DNA of 23,792 nt, taken from SIG452 sp045541975 (GTDB taxonomy: Bacteria > Bacillota > Clostridia > UMGS1840). Positions 1 through 7,322 of this stretch are shown piece after piece. The notes under the pieces were generated by a model that was not told the DNA's origin, searched no databases, and saw only the letters and a program-made list of their open reading frames with translations. The position numbers and the translations under genes are program-made. Positions within the stretch are counted from its first letter, which is position 1; every line of letters starts with the position of its first letter. The stretch is from contig JAZQKB010000038.1 of the NCBI GenBank assembly GCA_045541975.1, positions 1 to 23,792 on the forward strand. Direction: 5' to 3'.

Positions 1-85
1 TGTTCACAGCTGCAGATGCAGTAAATGCAGTCAGCATTCCAACCACGAGGGTCAGCGCGAGAAGAAGACTTAAAAACTTCTTCAT
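1..85 (-). CDS. N-terminus of a secreted protein (partial)
   Basis: The first 28 codons are present, running off the left edge. They encode a typical Sec signal peptide: a Lys-Lys start, a Leu/Ala/Val-rich core and a probable signal peptidase site at TASA-A. A good ribosome binding site (AAGGAAG) lies just upstream at about 94-102, and a consensus promoter sits at 192-220. Nothing of the mature protein is visible, so its function cannot be named. The short ORF reading the other way through this region has no ribosome binding site and looks spurious. Confidence 0.75.
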   Translation of the reverse strand, partial: MKKFLSLLLALTLVVGMLTAFTASAAVN

Positions 86-191
86 GCTTTGACACTTCCT
101 TTCTTAAAATTTTTATATTTTTTATTTTTTTGCAAATTAAAAACGCCAAAAAAAGGACAAAACGCCATGGTGCACTGTCCTATGTTTACAT

Positions 192-220
192 AGTATACCA
201 TCTTTCTCATTTTTTGTCAA
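192..220 (-). promoter_or_regulatory. Sigma-A promoter of the secreted-protein gene
   Basis: On the minus strand a perfect -35 (TTGACA, 215-220) and a -10 (TATACT, 192-197) are separated by 17 bp. The predicted leader is about 100 nt. It contains a weak GGACA/TGTCC inverted repeat near 155-181 and no riboswitch I recognise. Confidence 0.8.
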
Positions 221-300
221 CAGTTTATCAAAAAAATTTTATACAATTATATATTTATTATATATATACAATAAACTTCAAAAAAAAGGGGTTGCAAATC

Positions 301-329
301 TTGACAGTTTTTTTGCTTTGTGTTACAAT
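301..329 (+). promoter_or_regulatory. Sigma-A promoter of the glycerate kinase gene
   Basis: A perfect -35 (TTGACA, 301-306) is followed after 17 bp by TACAAT (324-329), with an upstream TG giving an extended -10. The leader to the start codon is about 60 nt and shows no obvious regulatory fold. The rest of the 86-394 gap is AT-rich, including a TA-rich run at about 245-270. Confidence 0.82.
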
Positions 330-394
330 GAATTGACTTATTTTCTAATGACTTCCATGTTACGATAATTCTGAAAAAAAGCAGGTAAATTCGT

Positions 395-1540
395 ATGAAA
401 ATAACTATTGCAATTGACTCCATGAAAGGAAGTTTATCCACCTTTCAATCAGGTAATGCCGTCCGGGAAGGAATTGCCCGTGTGATTCCCGATGCCTGTG
501 TAACGATTTGCCCGATTGCTGACGGCGGCGAAGGTACTGTGGATGCGATTGTTTCTGCAACCGGCGGCGAATGGATTAAACAAACTGTGAAAAACCCGTT
601 AGGACAGCCGGTTTTGGCAAAGTACGGCATCAGCAGTCAAACCAAAACTGCTATTATTGAAATGGCAGCTGCCTCCGGCATTACACTCATCTCGGAAAGT
701 GATCGTAATCCCTTATATACCACCACTTACGGCGTAGGGGAGTTGATTAATGATGCCATCCAAAAAGGTTGCCGAAAATTTGTGATTGGAATTGGCGGAA
801 GTGCCACCAATGACGGCGGTATCGGAATGCTTCAGGCACTAGGCTTTGAGTTTTTGGATGAAGACGGCAAACAAGTCCCCTTTGGTGCGAAAGGACTTTC
901 CAAAATTGTGAAAATTCGTACTGAAAATGTAGTAAAAGAGCTGTCTGAATGCACTTTTTCAGTGGCTTGTGATGTAACCAATCCTCTTTGTGGAGAGTTG
1001 GGTGCCAGTGCCGTATACGGACCGCAAAAAGGTGCCACTCCCGAAATGGTACAACAAATGGACGGCTGGCTGAACGCTTATGCCGAATTAACCAAATCCA
1101 TTCTCCCCTCCTCCGACAAAAACTATCCCGGTGCAGGTGCGGCCGGCGGACTAGGCTTTGCATTTCTGTCCTATCTAAATGCACAGTTGGAATCCGGCGT
1201 AAATCTGGTAATTCGTGAAACTGGATTGGCTGATAAAATCAAGGATGCAGATTATGTAATCACAGGCGAAGGACGCTTAGACGGTCAGTCTTATCAGGGA
1301 AAAGCTCCTGTTGGTGTGGCAAAGCTGGCAAAACAATTCGGAAAAACCGTCATTGCATTTTCCGGATGTGTCACCGAGGATGCAAAGATATGTAACCAGC
1401 ACGGAATTGATGCATTCTTCCCTATCGTGAGAACTCCTTGTTCCTTATCGGAAGCAATGGACGAAGCCAATGCATACCGCAACCTTTCGGATACTGCAGA
1501 GCAGGTATTCCGTTTGATTGTATCCTGTAAATACGCATAA
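395..1540 (+). CDS. glxK: Glycerate kinase (GarK/GlxK family)
   Basis: A 381-aa protein, full length for the glycerate kinase type-1 family, which phosphorylates glycerate with ATP; characterised members such as E. coli GarK and GlxK yield 2-phosphoglycerate. The N-terminus has the family signature IAIDSMKGS. Further conserved blocks are GGSATNDGGIGMLQALG, GAGAAGGLG and the C-terminal VITGEGRLDGQS. The enzyme is cytoplasmic and would feed glycerate into lower glycolysis. It has its own promoter and a shared terminator, so it appears monocistronic. The ribosome binding site (AGCAGGT) is only moderate. The family call is firm; whether 2- or 3-phosphoglycerate is made cannot be read from sequence alone. 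Confidence 0.93.
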   Translation: MKITIAIDSMKGSLSTFQSGNAVREGIARVIPDACVTICPIADGGEGTVDAIVSATGGEWIKQTVKNPLGQPVLAKYGISSQTKTAIIEMAAASGITLISESDRNPLYTTTYGVGELINDAIQKGCRKFVIGIGGSATNDGGIGMLQALGFEFLDEDGKQVPFGAKGLSKIVKIRTENVVKELSECTFSVACDVTNPLCGELGASAVYGPQKGATPEMVQQMDGWLNAYAELTKSILPSSDKNYPGAGAAGGLGFAFLSYLNAQLESGVNLVIRETGLADKIKDADYVITGEGRLDGQSYQGKAPVGVAKLAKQFGKTVIAFSGCVTEDAKICNQHGIDAFFPIVRTPCSLSEAMDEANAYRNLSDTAEQVFRLIVSCKYA

Positions 1541-1570
1541 AAAAAGGTGAACAAGCTGTTCACCTTTTTT
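1540..1570. terminator. Bidirectional intrinsic terminator
   Basis: GGTGAAC (1546-1552) pairs with GTTCACC (1558-1564) around a 5-nt loop. An A-run precedes the stem and a T-run follows it, so it can stop both the glycerate kinase transcript and the convergent amidohydrolase transcript. Confidence 0.9.
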
Positions 1571-1583
1571 GTTTTTTGGGATG

Positions 1584-2363
1584 TTATTTTTTTGTTCTTT
1601 CAAAAGTCTTTGCAAATAATTTTTCTGCATTGCCTCTTAAAATTTTTGCTTTGTCTTCGTTGGAAATCTGAGCATATTCAATTCTGCCACGTTGAAATCC
1701 TGCAGCGTAGCCGTCACTTCCGTAGAGAATTTTATCCGCACCCACACGGTTTACAATATATTCGATTCCCTGATTATAAAAGCTTGCCATTCCAGAGGAA
1801 TCTGTCCATACATTGCCGTGCTTTGCCTGTTCAATGGCATCTGCATAAGCTCTGCCCAACCAAGAACACATATGTGCCACAATAAAGGTCACATCAGGAT
1901 ATTTATCGGCGTGTGGCAAAATCCAGGTAGCGCTGTCCTCCGGATGAATCTGCACAATCGCACCAAAGTCAGATGCAAAAGAGAAAATTTTGTCTCCATA
2001 TTCTGCCAGGGTATAACCATGATCCTTCGGATGCAGTTTGATTCCTACACACTTTCCGTTATTGAGCATTTTTTTTGCCTGCAAAAATGTGTTATCGTTT
2101 CTCGGATCAATTACCACCCACTGATACAGATAGTCCAGCTCCTGGGATAAATTCCAAAGATAATCGTTTTCAGATTCTACCATCTTTACATCACCGACTG
2201 CTTCCATGGTGGAAATAAAAATTTTGTCCACATTTGCAGCCGATGCCACCTTCCAGATGGTTTCACGGTCACTCACCTGCATTTCGTTTTCTACTTTAGG
2301 AAAATGTTCAAAATGAAGATGAGAGTCAATGGCTTTTAAATTTCTGACATCATTGATATCCAT
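1584..2363 (-). CDS. Amidohydrolase-2 family metal-dependent hydrolase
   Basis: A 259-aa TIM-barrel protein of the amidohydrolase-2 type. The N-terminal DSHLHF gives the HxH metal-binding motif at the end of strand 1. Further metal or active-site candidates are the His residues in IKLHP and QIHPE, the AHMC segment, and the aspartate in LYGSDG near the C-terminus. The start is fixed by a strong ribosome binding site (GGAGGAT) and a consensus promoter at 2407-2435. It is a single-gene unit sharing a terminator with glycerate kinase. The substrate is unknown; relatives include decarboxylases and lactonases as well as hydrolases, so the neighbour glycerate kinase gives no safe hint. Confidence 0.82.
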   Translation of the reverse strand: MDINDVRNLKAIDSHLHFEHFPKVENEMQVSDRETIWKVASAANVDKIFISTMEAVGDVKMVESENDYLWNLSQELDYLYQWVVIDPRNDNTFLQAKKMLNNGKCVGIKLHPKDHGYTLAEYGDKIFSFASDFGAIVQIHPEDSATWILPHADKYPDVTFIVAHMCSWLGRAYADAIEQAKHGNVWTDSSGMASFYNQGIEYIVNRVGADKILYGSDGYAAGFQRGRIEYAQISNEDKAKILRGNAEKLFAKTFERTKK

Positions 2364-2406
2364 AATATCCTCCGTTTCGCTCTAACAAGAATATTTTTAC
2401 AACCTT

Positions 2407-2435
2407 ATTGTAGCACACTCCAAAAAAAATTGCAA
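2407..2435 (-). promoter_or_regulatory. Promoter of the amidohydrolase gene
   Basis: On the minus strand TTGCAA (2430-2435) and TACAAT (2407-2412) are separated by exactly 17 bp, with the start codon about 45 nt downstream of the -10. Confidence 0.72.
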
Positions 2436-2451
2436 CCAGTCCCGAAAAATA

Positions 2452-2480
2452 TTTACAATTTATTTTTTTTGTGTTATACT
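2452..2480 (+). promoter_or_regulatory. Promoter of the ASKHA-ferredoxin gene
   Basis: TTTACA (2452-2457) and TATACT (2475-2480) are separated by 17 bp, with a TG one base before the -10 (extended -10). It is divergent from the amidohydrolase promoter, the two lying about 20 bp apart. Confidence 0.72.
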
Positions 2481-2512
2481 GAAGTTAAAATAGCAAAAGG
2501 TGGTGGTATACG

Positions 2513-3970
2513 ATGCATCATGCAACTGTGAACGGAATTGATTTTTCCTTTGACGAAAGCATTCCACTCTCTCAACTAATTCGACAATCCGGCGTTACCA
2601 TTGCCATGCCTTGCAACGGTAACGGTACCTGCGGGAAATGCAAAGTTATGGCAAAGGGGGCTCTTTCCCCTCTTAGCAAAAAGGAGAAAAACATCCTCAC
2701 CGAAGAGGAAATCGGTCAAGGGATCCGTTTAGCTTGTCAGACGATAGCAACGGGAGACGTTTGCATCACAGCAGAGAAATTGGACCCCATGGTGGAAATT
2801 GGTTTTTCTTTGGATACCATTCCCCTCTCCTACGATTGCACCGATGGCTTGGTTATTGATATCGGCACTACCACCGTAGCCGCAATTTTATATGAGAAAA
2901 AAACCGTTGTCAAAACAATCACCGAAGCAAATTATCAGGTTACTTACGGTGCCGATGTAATTTCCAGGATTTCTTATGAACAGACCAATCCCGGTCTGTT
3001 ATCTAAACTGTTAAGAAAACAGGTTAAAGACATTATTGAGCAATGCAACACCCCTAAAAACATTGTGATCGTGGGGAACACGGTAATGCTTCACTTTTTG
3101 ACGGAACAAAGCGTGATTCCTTTAGGGGAAGCACCCTATCTGCCTTCTGATTGGTTTGGAAAAGAATATGACCTTTTTGGAGTTCCCTGCTATCTTGCAC
3201 CTTGTATTTCTGCTTTTGTGGGAGCAGATATCACTGCAGGAATTTTGGCATCTCGCATGACAGAATCCAAAGAAAGCTCTATGCTAGTAGATTTGGGTAC
3301 CAACGGAGAAATTGCTTACTTTGACGGTGACACTTTATATACCACCTCCACAGCAGCAGGCCCCGCCTTTGAAGGTGCAGGTATCTTTATGGGAATGCCG
3401 GCAAAACCCGGTGCGATTGACCGGGTAACTTACGAAAACGGTATTGTATTGCATCATACCATTGGCGACGCCTCACCTTGTGGAATTTCCGGAAGTGGCA
3501 TCGTGGATGTTCTTTCGGTCATGAAACAAACCGGTGTAATGGAAGAAAGCGGATATCTTGACGAAAAGCACCATCTTTGCCAACGGGATTTTCACGGAAA
3601 GCCCTGCTTTTACATTCCCGGAACCGAAGTAATCATCCGAGCATCGGATATCCGGAAACTGCAGTTGGCAAAAGCCGCAATTCATGCGGGAATGCTAACT
3701 TTAACAAAACAAGTTGACACGCTTTATCTTTCGGGAGGCTTTGGCTCTAAAATTAATTTTGAGAATGCCACTGCCATTGGATTGTTACCCCAAGGATTTG
3801 CAAAGGTCAACAAGGCATTGGGAAACACTGCCCTCTTTGGCGGAACACTGGCACTGTTTTCAAAGGATGCACGAAAGAAAATGAGTGAGCTATCAAAAAA
3901 AGCCAAAACCATTCCCCTGCATCAGAATCCTAAATTTACAGAATATTATATGGAAACAATGAGTTTTTAA
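2513..3970 (+). CDS. RACo-like ferredoxin/ASKHA-domain protein (DUF4445 type)
   Basis: A 485-aa two-part protein. Residues 1-85 form a plant-type [2Fe-2S] ferredoxin domain with ligands C34, C40, C43 (CxxxxxCxxC) and C75. The remainder is an actin-like ATPase (ASKHA) fold with phosphate-binding motifs IDIGTTTVAA and VDLGTNGE, and a C-terminal LSGGFGSK segment. This is the architecture of RACo-type reductive activators, which use ATP to return inactive Co(II) corrinoid proteins to Co(I). At 485 aa it is shorter than the well-studied RACo proteins of about 600 aa, which have an extra linker. No corrinoid protein or methyltransferase lies in the window, so the partner is unknown. The ribosome binding site is AAAGGTGG. 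Confidence 0.86.
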   Translation: MHHATVNGIDFSFDESIPLSQLIRQSGVTIAMPCNGNGTCGKCKVMAKGALSPLSKKEKNILTEEEIGQGIRLACQTIATGDVCITAEKLDPMVEIGFSLDTIPLSYDCTDGLVIDIGTTTVAAILYEKKTVVKTITEANYQVTYGADVISRISYEQTNPGLLSKLLRKQVKDIIEQCNTPKNIVIVGNTVMLHFLTEQSVIPLGEAPYLPSDWFGKEYDLFGVPCYLAPCISAFVGADITAGILASRMTESKESSMLVDLGTNGEIAYFDGDTLYTTSTAAGPAFEGAGIFMGMPAKPGAIDRVTYENGIVLHHTIGDASPCGISGSGIVDVLSVMKQTGVMEESGYLDEKHHLCQRDFHGKPCFYIPGTEVIIRASDIRKLQLAKAAIHAGMLTLTKQVDTLYLSGGFGSKINFENATAIGLLPQGFAKVNKALGNTALFGGTLALFSKDARKKMSELSKKAKTIPLHQNPKFTEYYMETMSF

Positions 3971-3974
3971 CCAA

Positions 3975-4006
3975 CAAAAAACGGAGTGAATATCACTCCG
4001 TTTTTC
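3975..4006. terminator. Bidirectional intrinsic terminator
   Basis: ACGGAGTGA (3981-3989) pairs with TCACTCCGT (3993-4001) around a 3-nt loop. An A-run lies before it and a T-run after it, serving the ASKHA gene and the convergent 3D-domain gene. Confidence 0.9.
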
Positions 4007-4016
4007 TTTTACAATA

Positions 4017-5078
4017 TTAGTCTAAAATATACACATTCACGGTTCTTCTGCCGAACTGCATACATTCAGAATAAGAATCCATAAACAAGTCCACGCGGTT
4101 GCCTTTGATTGCTCCGCCGGTATCTCCTGCAACGGCATAGCCGTATACATAAGAGCCGTCTGCAGATTCAATGTAAAGCTTGGTACCTAAAGGAATCACC
4201 CTCGGGTCCACCGCAACAACGCCACGCTGCGCTCTCATACCGGATGCAGTGATACCGTAGCCTCTGTCACCGGGACGTTTGCCGCAACTTTCGTAGCTTA
4301 AATCATAAGCAGTTGCCGTCATCGGAACCATACGGGAATAGGTGATGCTTTCACGGTCAATGCTACCGCCACGGTAACTGATGCCTGCTGTAACAGTGCC
4401 GTATTCAACCACCTGGTTCACAGGTGCTTTAACCACCTTTTCTTCTGCCACAGTTTCGTGAATTACTTCGCCGTTTCTCCAAACCCGCATGTAAGAAGTT
4501 TCCTTCAATCCGTTTTCCCCTTCTGTTTTTACAGTGGAGCTGCCTGCATCTGCCTCATAATTGGGAACAGATACGGTTTTAAACGGAATTTCTTCGGTCT
4601 GGGTTACAATTTCCACCTCAGACTTTGCCAAAACAATCTGCGTATTTTTTGCCAAAGCGGTATCCAGAGACGGAGTAATCATATCAAATTCATTCAAAGC
4701 GATATTATTTTCCCCTAAGAAATCGAGAACGGTTTCTGCAGTGGTGTAAAACTCAGTCTGCTGACCATTCACATCAAACTGCACAGGGATGGCACGGTTT
4801 ACATATAAAACCTGACCGTGATATGCCTCATCGTATAAACTTGCGGAAATTTCATCCTGCTCATGTAACGTGATACCGGCTTGATCCAAAACATCTTCCA
4901 CATTTTTTGCAAACATGAATACTTCTGTTTGTTCGCCCTCAATATCAATTACAATATTTTTTCCAAAACAAGTAGCGGAAAACAAAATCGAAAGTACCGC
5001 AACCGCTAAACAAACGGTGCACATCATGAACTGTGACTTAGCAGTGTAGGCTCGTATGTGAGCCATAGCTGTTTTCAT
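4017..5078 (-). CDS. Secreted cell-wall protein with DUF348, G5 and 3D domains (YabE/YocH-like)
   Basis: A 353-aa protein with an N-terminal signal or membrane segment (about residues 18-38), two ubiquitin-like DUF348 repeats (about 40-95 and 97-150), a G5 domain (about 155-235) and a C-terminal 3D domain (about 250-353). The 3D domain shows the aspartate motif (GDTGGAIKGNRVDLFMDS) of the MltA-like double-psi barrel. Such proteins are peptidoglycan-active enzymes, probably lytic transglycosylases, in Firmicutes. The ATG at 5078 is preceded by an AGGGGG ribosome binding site 12 nt away; a TTG one codon upstream has better spacing and is possible. It has its own promoter at 5248-5276 and a long leader with WalR-like boxes. 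Confidence 0.9.
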   Translation of the reverse strand: MKTAMAHIRAYTAKSQFMMCTVCLAVAVLSILFSATCFGKNIVIDIEGEQTEVFMFAKNVEDVLDQAGITLHEQDEISASLYDEAYHGQVLYVNRAIPVQFDVNGQQTEFYTTAETVLDFLGENNIALNEFDMITPSLDTALAKNTQIVLAKSEVEIVTQTEEIPFKTVSVPNYEADAGSSTVKTEGENGLKETSYMRVWRNGEVIHETVAEEKVVKAPVNQVVEYGTVTAGISYRGGSIDRESITYSRMVPMTATAYDLSYESCGKRPGDRGYGITASGMRAQRGVVAVDPRVIPLGTKLYIESADGSYVYGYAVAGDTGGAIKGNRVDLFMDSYSECMQFGRRTVNVYILD

Positions 5079-5149
5079 CAAAATAAATTTCCCCCTATTT
5101 TTTTATTAGCCGTTTTCTTCCCGGATAAGGTTCAGATTTGGGAAAGATG

Positions 5150-5178
5150 GTTACAAGAAATGTTACAAATCTGTTACA
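5150..5178 (-). promoter_or_regulatory. Three WalR-box-like repeats in the leader of the 3D-domain gene
   Basis: On the minus strand TGTAAC occurs three times in 29 bp, at 5173-5178, 5162-5167 and 5150-5155, with spacers of 5 and 6 bp. The first pair fits the WalR (YycF) box TGTWAH-N5-TGTWAH known from cell-wall hydrolase genes of Firmicutes. The sites lie about 70-100 bp downstream of the recognisable promoter, so binding there would more likely repress it, or it may serve a second promoter I could not see. This is inference from motif and gene function. Confidence 0.5.
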
Positions 5179-5247
5179 TCGTAAAGACGAAATTTTCGGT
5201 TGAAATTTGCCTTCAAAACAGCCCTTTATTTTTTTCGGATTGTTCCC

Positions 5248-5276
5248 ATAATAACACAAAAATGCCTATTTGTCAA
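5248..5276 (-). promoter_or_regulatory. Promoter of the 3D-domain cell-wall gene
   Basis: On the minus strand a perfect TTGACA (5271-5276) and TATTAT (5248-5253) are 17 bp apart. The leader from here to the start codon is about 160 nt. Confidence 0.78.
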
Positions 5277-5534
5277 GCTTTTTCGGGTTTTTGATGTTTT
5301 TTTGACAATTTCCGACGCCCTGAAAATCCACCCGATTCCGCTTATCGTAAGGGATTACGCTTTGTAAAAAAAATTTAATATTTTTTGTGAAAAATGTTAT
5401 TTTTTACTAATAATTATATACAAAATGGACAATTTTATACCAGTTGCCGTAAAAAAACAAATGCACTGTTTTTTACAAAATAATAGCTTGTTTTTTCCAT
5501 AAAAACAAGGATCATTTTTCGGGTTTTAGGACAC
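5277..5534. other. Gene-free AT-rich gap with a short GC-richer patch
   Basis: No ORF with a ribosome binding site was found. About 5306-5362 is clearly GC-richer than its surroundings and includes a small hairpin (CGTAA-GGGA-TTACG, 5347-5360). A second AT-rich hairpin, CTTGTTTTT/AAAAACAAG, spans 5487-5509 and has no T-run. No riboswitch or known RNA family was recognised. Confidence 0.5.
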
Positions 5535-5561
5535 AAAAAAAGCACCTTGGATTCAAGATGC
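5535..5561 (-). terminator. Terminator of the nifS-nifU operon
   Basis: On the minus strand GCATCTTG (5561-5554) pairs with CAAGGTGC (5549-5542), one pair being a G-U, around a 4-nt loop. Seven T residues follow. It lies about 20 bp beyond the nifU stop codon. Confidence 0.85.
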
Positions 5562-5580
5562 TTTTTTGCAAGAAACAATC

Positions 5581-6024
5581 TTATTCTTCGCTTTCGCAAC
5601 CGTGATCATGACCGCAACTTCCACAACAGCCTGTGCATCCGCCGCCGGGAATTTCACGTCCGGTTTTTACATAATAGTCCTGAATTGCCGCCTTGATGGC
5701 TTCTTCTGCCAACACGGAACAGTGAATTTTTGCCGGTGGCAACCCTTCTAAAGCTTCCACAACTGCCTGATTGGTAATAGAAAGTGCTTCTTCTAAAGTC
5801 TTCCCAATAATCATTTCAGTTGCCATACTACTGGTTGCAACAGCTGCACCGCATCCAAAGGTCTTGAATTTGGCGTCTAAAATCACGTCATTTTCAATTT
5901 TTAAAGAGATTTTCATAATATCGCCGCATTTGGCATTGCCAACCTGTCCAACGCCGTCAGCACCGTCTAATTCGCCCACATTACGGGGATTCTGAAAATG
6001 GTCCATTACTTTTTCTGTATACAT
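5581..6024 (-). CDS. nifU: Fe-S cluster assembly scaffold (NifU/IscU-like)
   Basis: A 147-aa scaffold protein on which new Fe-S clusters are built. The three family cysteines are present: C33 in NAKCGD, C58 in FGCGAA and C102 in KIHCSVLA, with D35 next to the first. The body ends near residue 126. A short tail then adds five cysteines (C130, C133, C134, C137, C143) and two histidines, followed by an acidic end. This tail is not part of the canonical IscU fold; a metal-loading or regulatory role is only a guess. It lies 16 bp behind nifS with a strong ribosome binding site (AAAGGAG), so the two are co-transcribed and work as sulfur donor and scaffold. Confidence 0.93.
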   Translation of the reverse strand: MYTEKVMDHFQNPRNVGELDGADGVGQVGNAKCGDIMKISLKIENDVILDAKFKTFGCGAAVATSSMATEMIIGKTLEEALSITNQAVVEALEGLPPAKIHCSVLAEEAIKAAIQDYYVKTGREIPGGGCTGCCGSCGHDHGCESEE

Positions 6025-6040
6025 ATAAACTACTCCTTTC

Positions 6041-7228
6041 TTACTTTTCTTCTAAAGACATATCATAAATGGGAGACATTAACCGCAACCGATGCACAAT
6101 TTCCTTTAATTTGGAAACAGTGTAGTCCAATTCCTCTTTGGTGGTATTGGCAGATAAGGTCAATCTCAGAGAGCCGTGAGCAATTTCGTGAGGAAGTCCC
6201 AACGCTAACAACACGTGAGACGGGTCTAACGAGCCGGACGTACAAGCAGAACCGCTGGAAGCACAAATCCCGTTAATATCCAGCATCAAAAGCAATGATT
6301 CCCCTTCAATATAACGGAAACAGAAGTTCACGTTATTGGCTAAACGCCGTTCTTTGTGCCCGTTAAATCGAATATACGGAATGTTAGCTTCAATCTCAGA
6401 AATCAGATAGTCTCTCATTTCCTTGATTTTTGCCTGTTTTTCGGGAAGGGTTGCCACGGAAATTTCCAACGCCTTGGCTAACCCTACAATCCCTGCTAAA
6501 TTTTCAGTACCTGCACGCTTAGAACGTTCCTGAGCACCACCGTGCATGAAGGGAATCATTCGTACACCTTTTCTGATAATCAAGGCACCAACACCTTTAG
6601 GACCGCCAAACTTATGGGCAGATAAGGAAAGCATATCCACACCAAGCGCTTGGAAATCAATAGCTTCCGCCCCAACTGCCTGAACGGCATCGGTATGCAT
6701 ACAAATGCCCTGCTCTTTGGCAATTTTTGCAATCTCAGCAATAGGTTCAATGGTTCCTACCTCATTGTTTGCATACATTACGGAAATCAAAATTGTGGTA
6801 TCTTTGATGGCGTTTTTCACATCCTCCAAAGACACAAGACCCGTTTCATCCACAGGAAGGTAGGTCACTTCAAAACCGTTTTTTTCTAAATATTCGCAAG
6901 GGTGCAACACTGCGTGATGTTCGATTTTAGTCGTGATAATATGGTTTCCTTTCTGGCGGTTGGCCATTGCATAGCCTTTGATGGCCCAGTTATCCGCTTC
7001 GGAACCGCAACCGGTAAAATACACTTCAACCGGCAAACAATTCAAGCTTTTTGCCACAGAGTTTCTGGCTTCTTCCAGCATTGTTTTGGCATCCTGCCCA
7101 ACGTGATATACAGAAGATGCATTACCGTAGATATTTTTCATGACCTCAGTCATGGCATCTATCACTTCAGGATGCATCGGTGTGGTTGCTGCATGATCCA
7201 GATAAATTGTTTTGGTCGGACGATTCAT
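6041..7228 (-). CDS. nifS: Cysteine desulfurase NifS/IscS
   Basis: A 395-aa PLP enzyme that removes sulfur from cysteine to supply Fe-S assembly. The N-terminus has YLDHAATTPMHP, the PLP lysine is K206 in SAHKFGGPKG, the stacking histidine is in KIEHHAV, and the sulfur-carrying cysteine is C329 in SSGSACTSG. The start was placed at 7228 because AAGGAGG lies 9 nt upstream; an earlier in-frame ATG (7273) would read through a terminator hairpin and lacks a ribosome binding site. It is the first gene of a two-gene operon with nifU. A strong terminator-like hairpin lies only 6 nt before its ribosome binding site, so the source of its transcript is unclear. Confidence 0.95.
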   Translation of the reverse strand: MNRPTKTIYLDHAATTPMHPEVIDAMTEVMKNIYGNASSVYHVGQDAKTMLEEARNSVAKSLNCLPVEVYFTGCGSEADNWAIKGYAMANRQKGNHIITTKIEHHAVLHPCEYLEKNGFEVTYLPVDETGLVSLEDVKNAIKDTTILISVMYANNEVGTIEPIAEIAKIAKEQGICMHTDAVQAVGAEAIDFQALGVDMLSLSAHKFGGPKGVGALIIRKGVRMIPFMHGGAQERSKRAGTENLAGIVGLAKALEISVATLPEKQAKIKEMRDYLISEIEANIPYIRFNGHKERRLANNVNFCFRYIEGESLLLMLDINGICASSGSACTSGSLDPSHVLLALGLPHEIAHGSLRLTLSANTTKEELDYTVSKLKEIVHRLRLMSPIYDMSLEEK

Positions 7229-7250
7229 CGTCACTTTCCTCCTTACTATC

Positions 7251-7290
7251 AAAAAAGGCCGCTGATCAGACATTAGTCATCAGCGGCCTT
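7251..7290 (-). terminator. Strong hairpin with T-run between the glycosyltransferase gene and nifS
   Basis: A perfect 12-bp GC-rich stem, AAGGCCGCTGAT/ATCAGCGGCCTT (7279-7290 with 7255-7266), has a 12-nt loop and is followed on the minus strand by six T residues. It reads as a terminator of the glycosyltransferase transcript but sits directly in front of nifS, so it may act as an attenuator. Confidence 0.88.
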
Positions 7291-7322
7291 GCTGTCAGTT
7301 TCGTATCAGCAAAGGGAACTTT

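Noticed and set aside
25..336. A 103-codon ORF across the first intergenic region
   Set aside because: No ribosome binding site, antisense to a signal peptide, low-complexity translation, and it covers both promoters of the divergent genes.
747..1184. A 145-codon ORF antisense to glycerate kinase
   Set aside because: Lies wholly inside a well-conserved gene; its translation has no recognisable domain and no ribosome binding site is seen.
5082..5400. Possible c-di-AMP (ydaO-type) riboswitch ahead of the wall-protein gene
   Set aside because: Such riboswitches do precede wall-hydrolase genes, but the conserved core sequences are not present in the leader or upstream gap.
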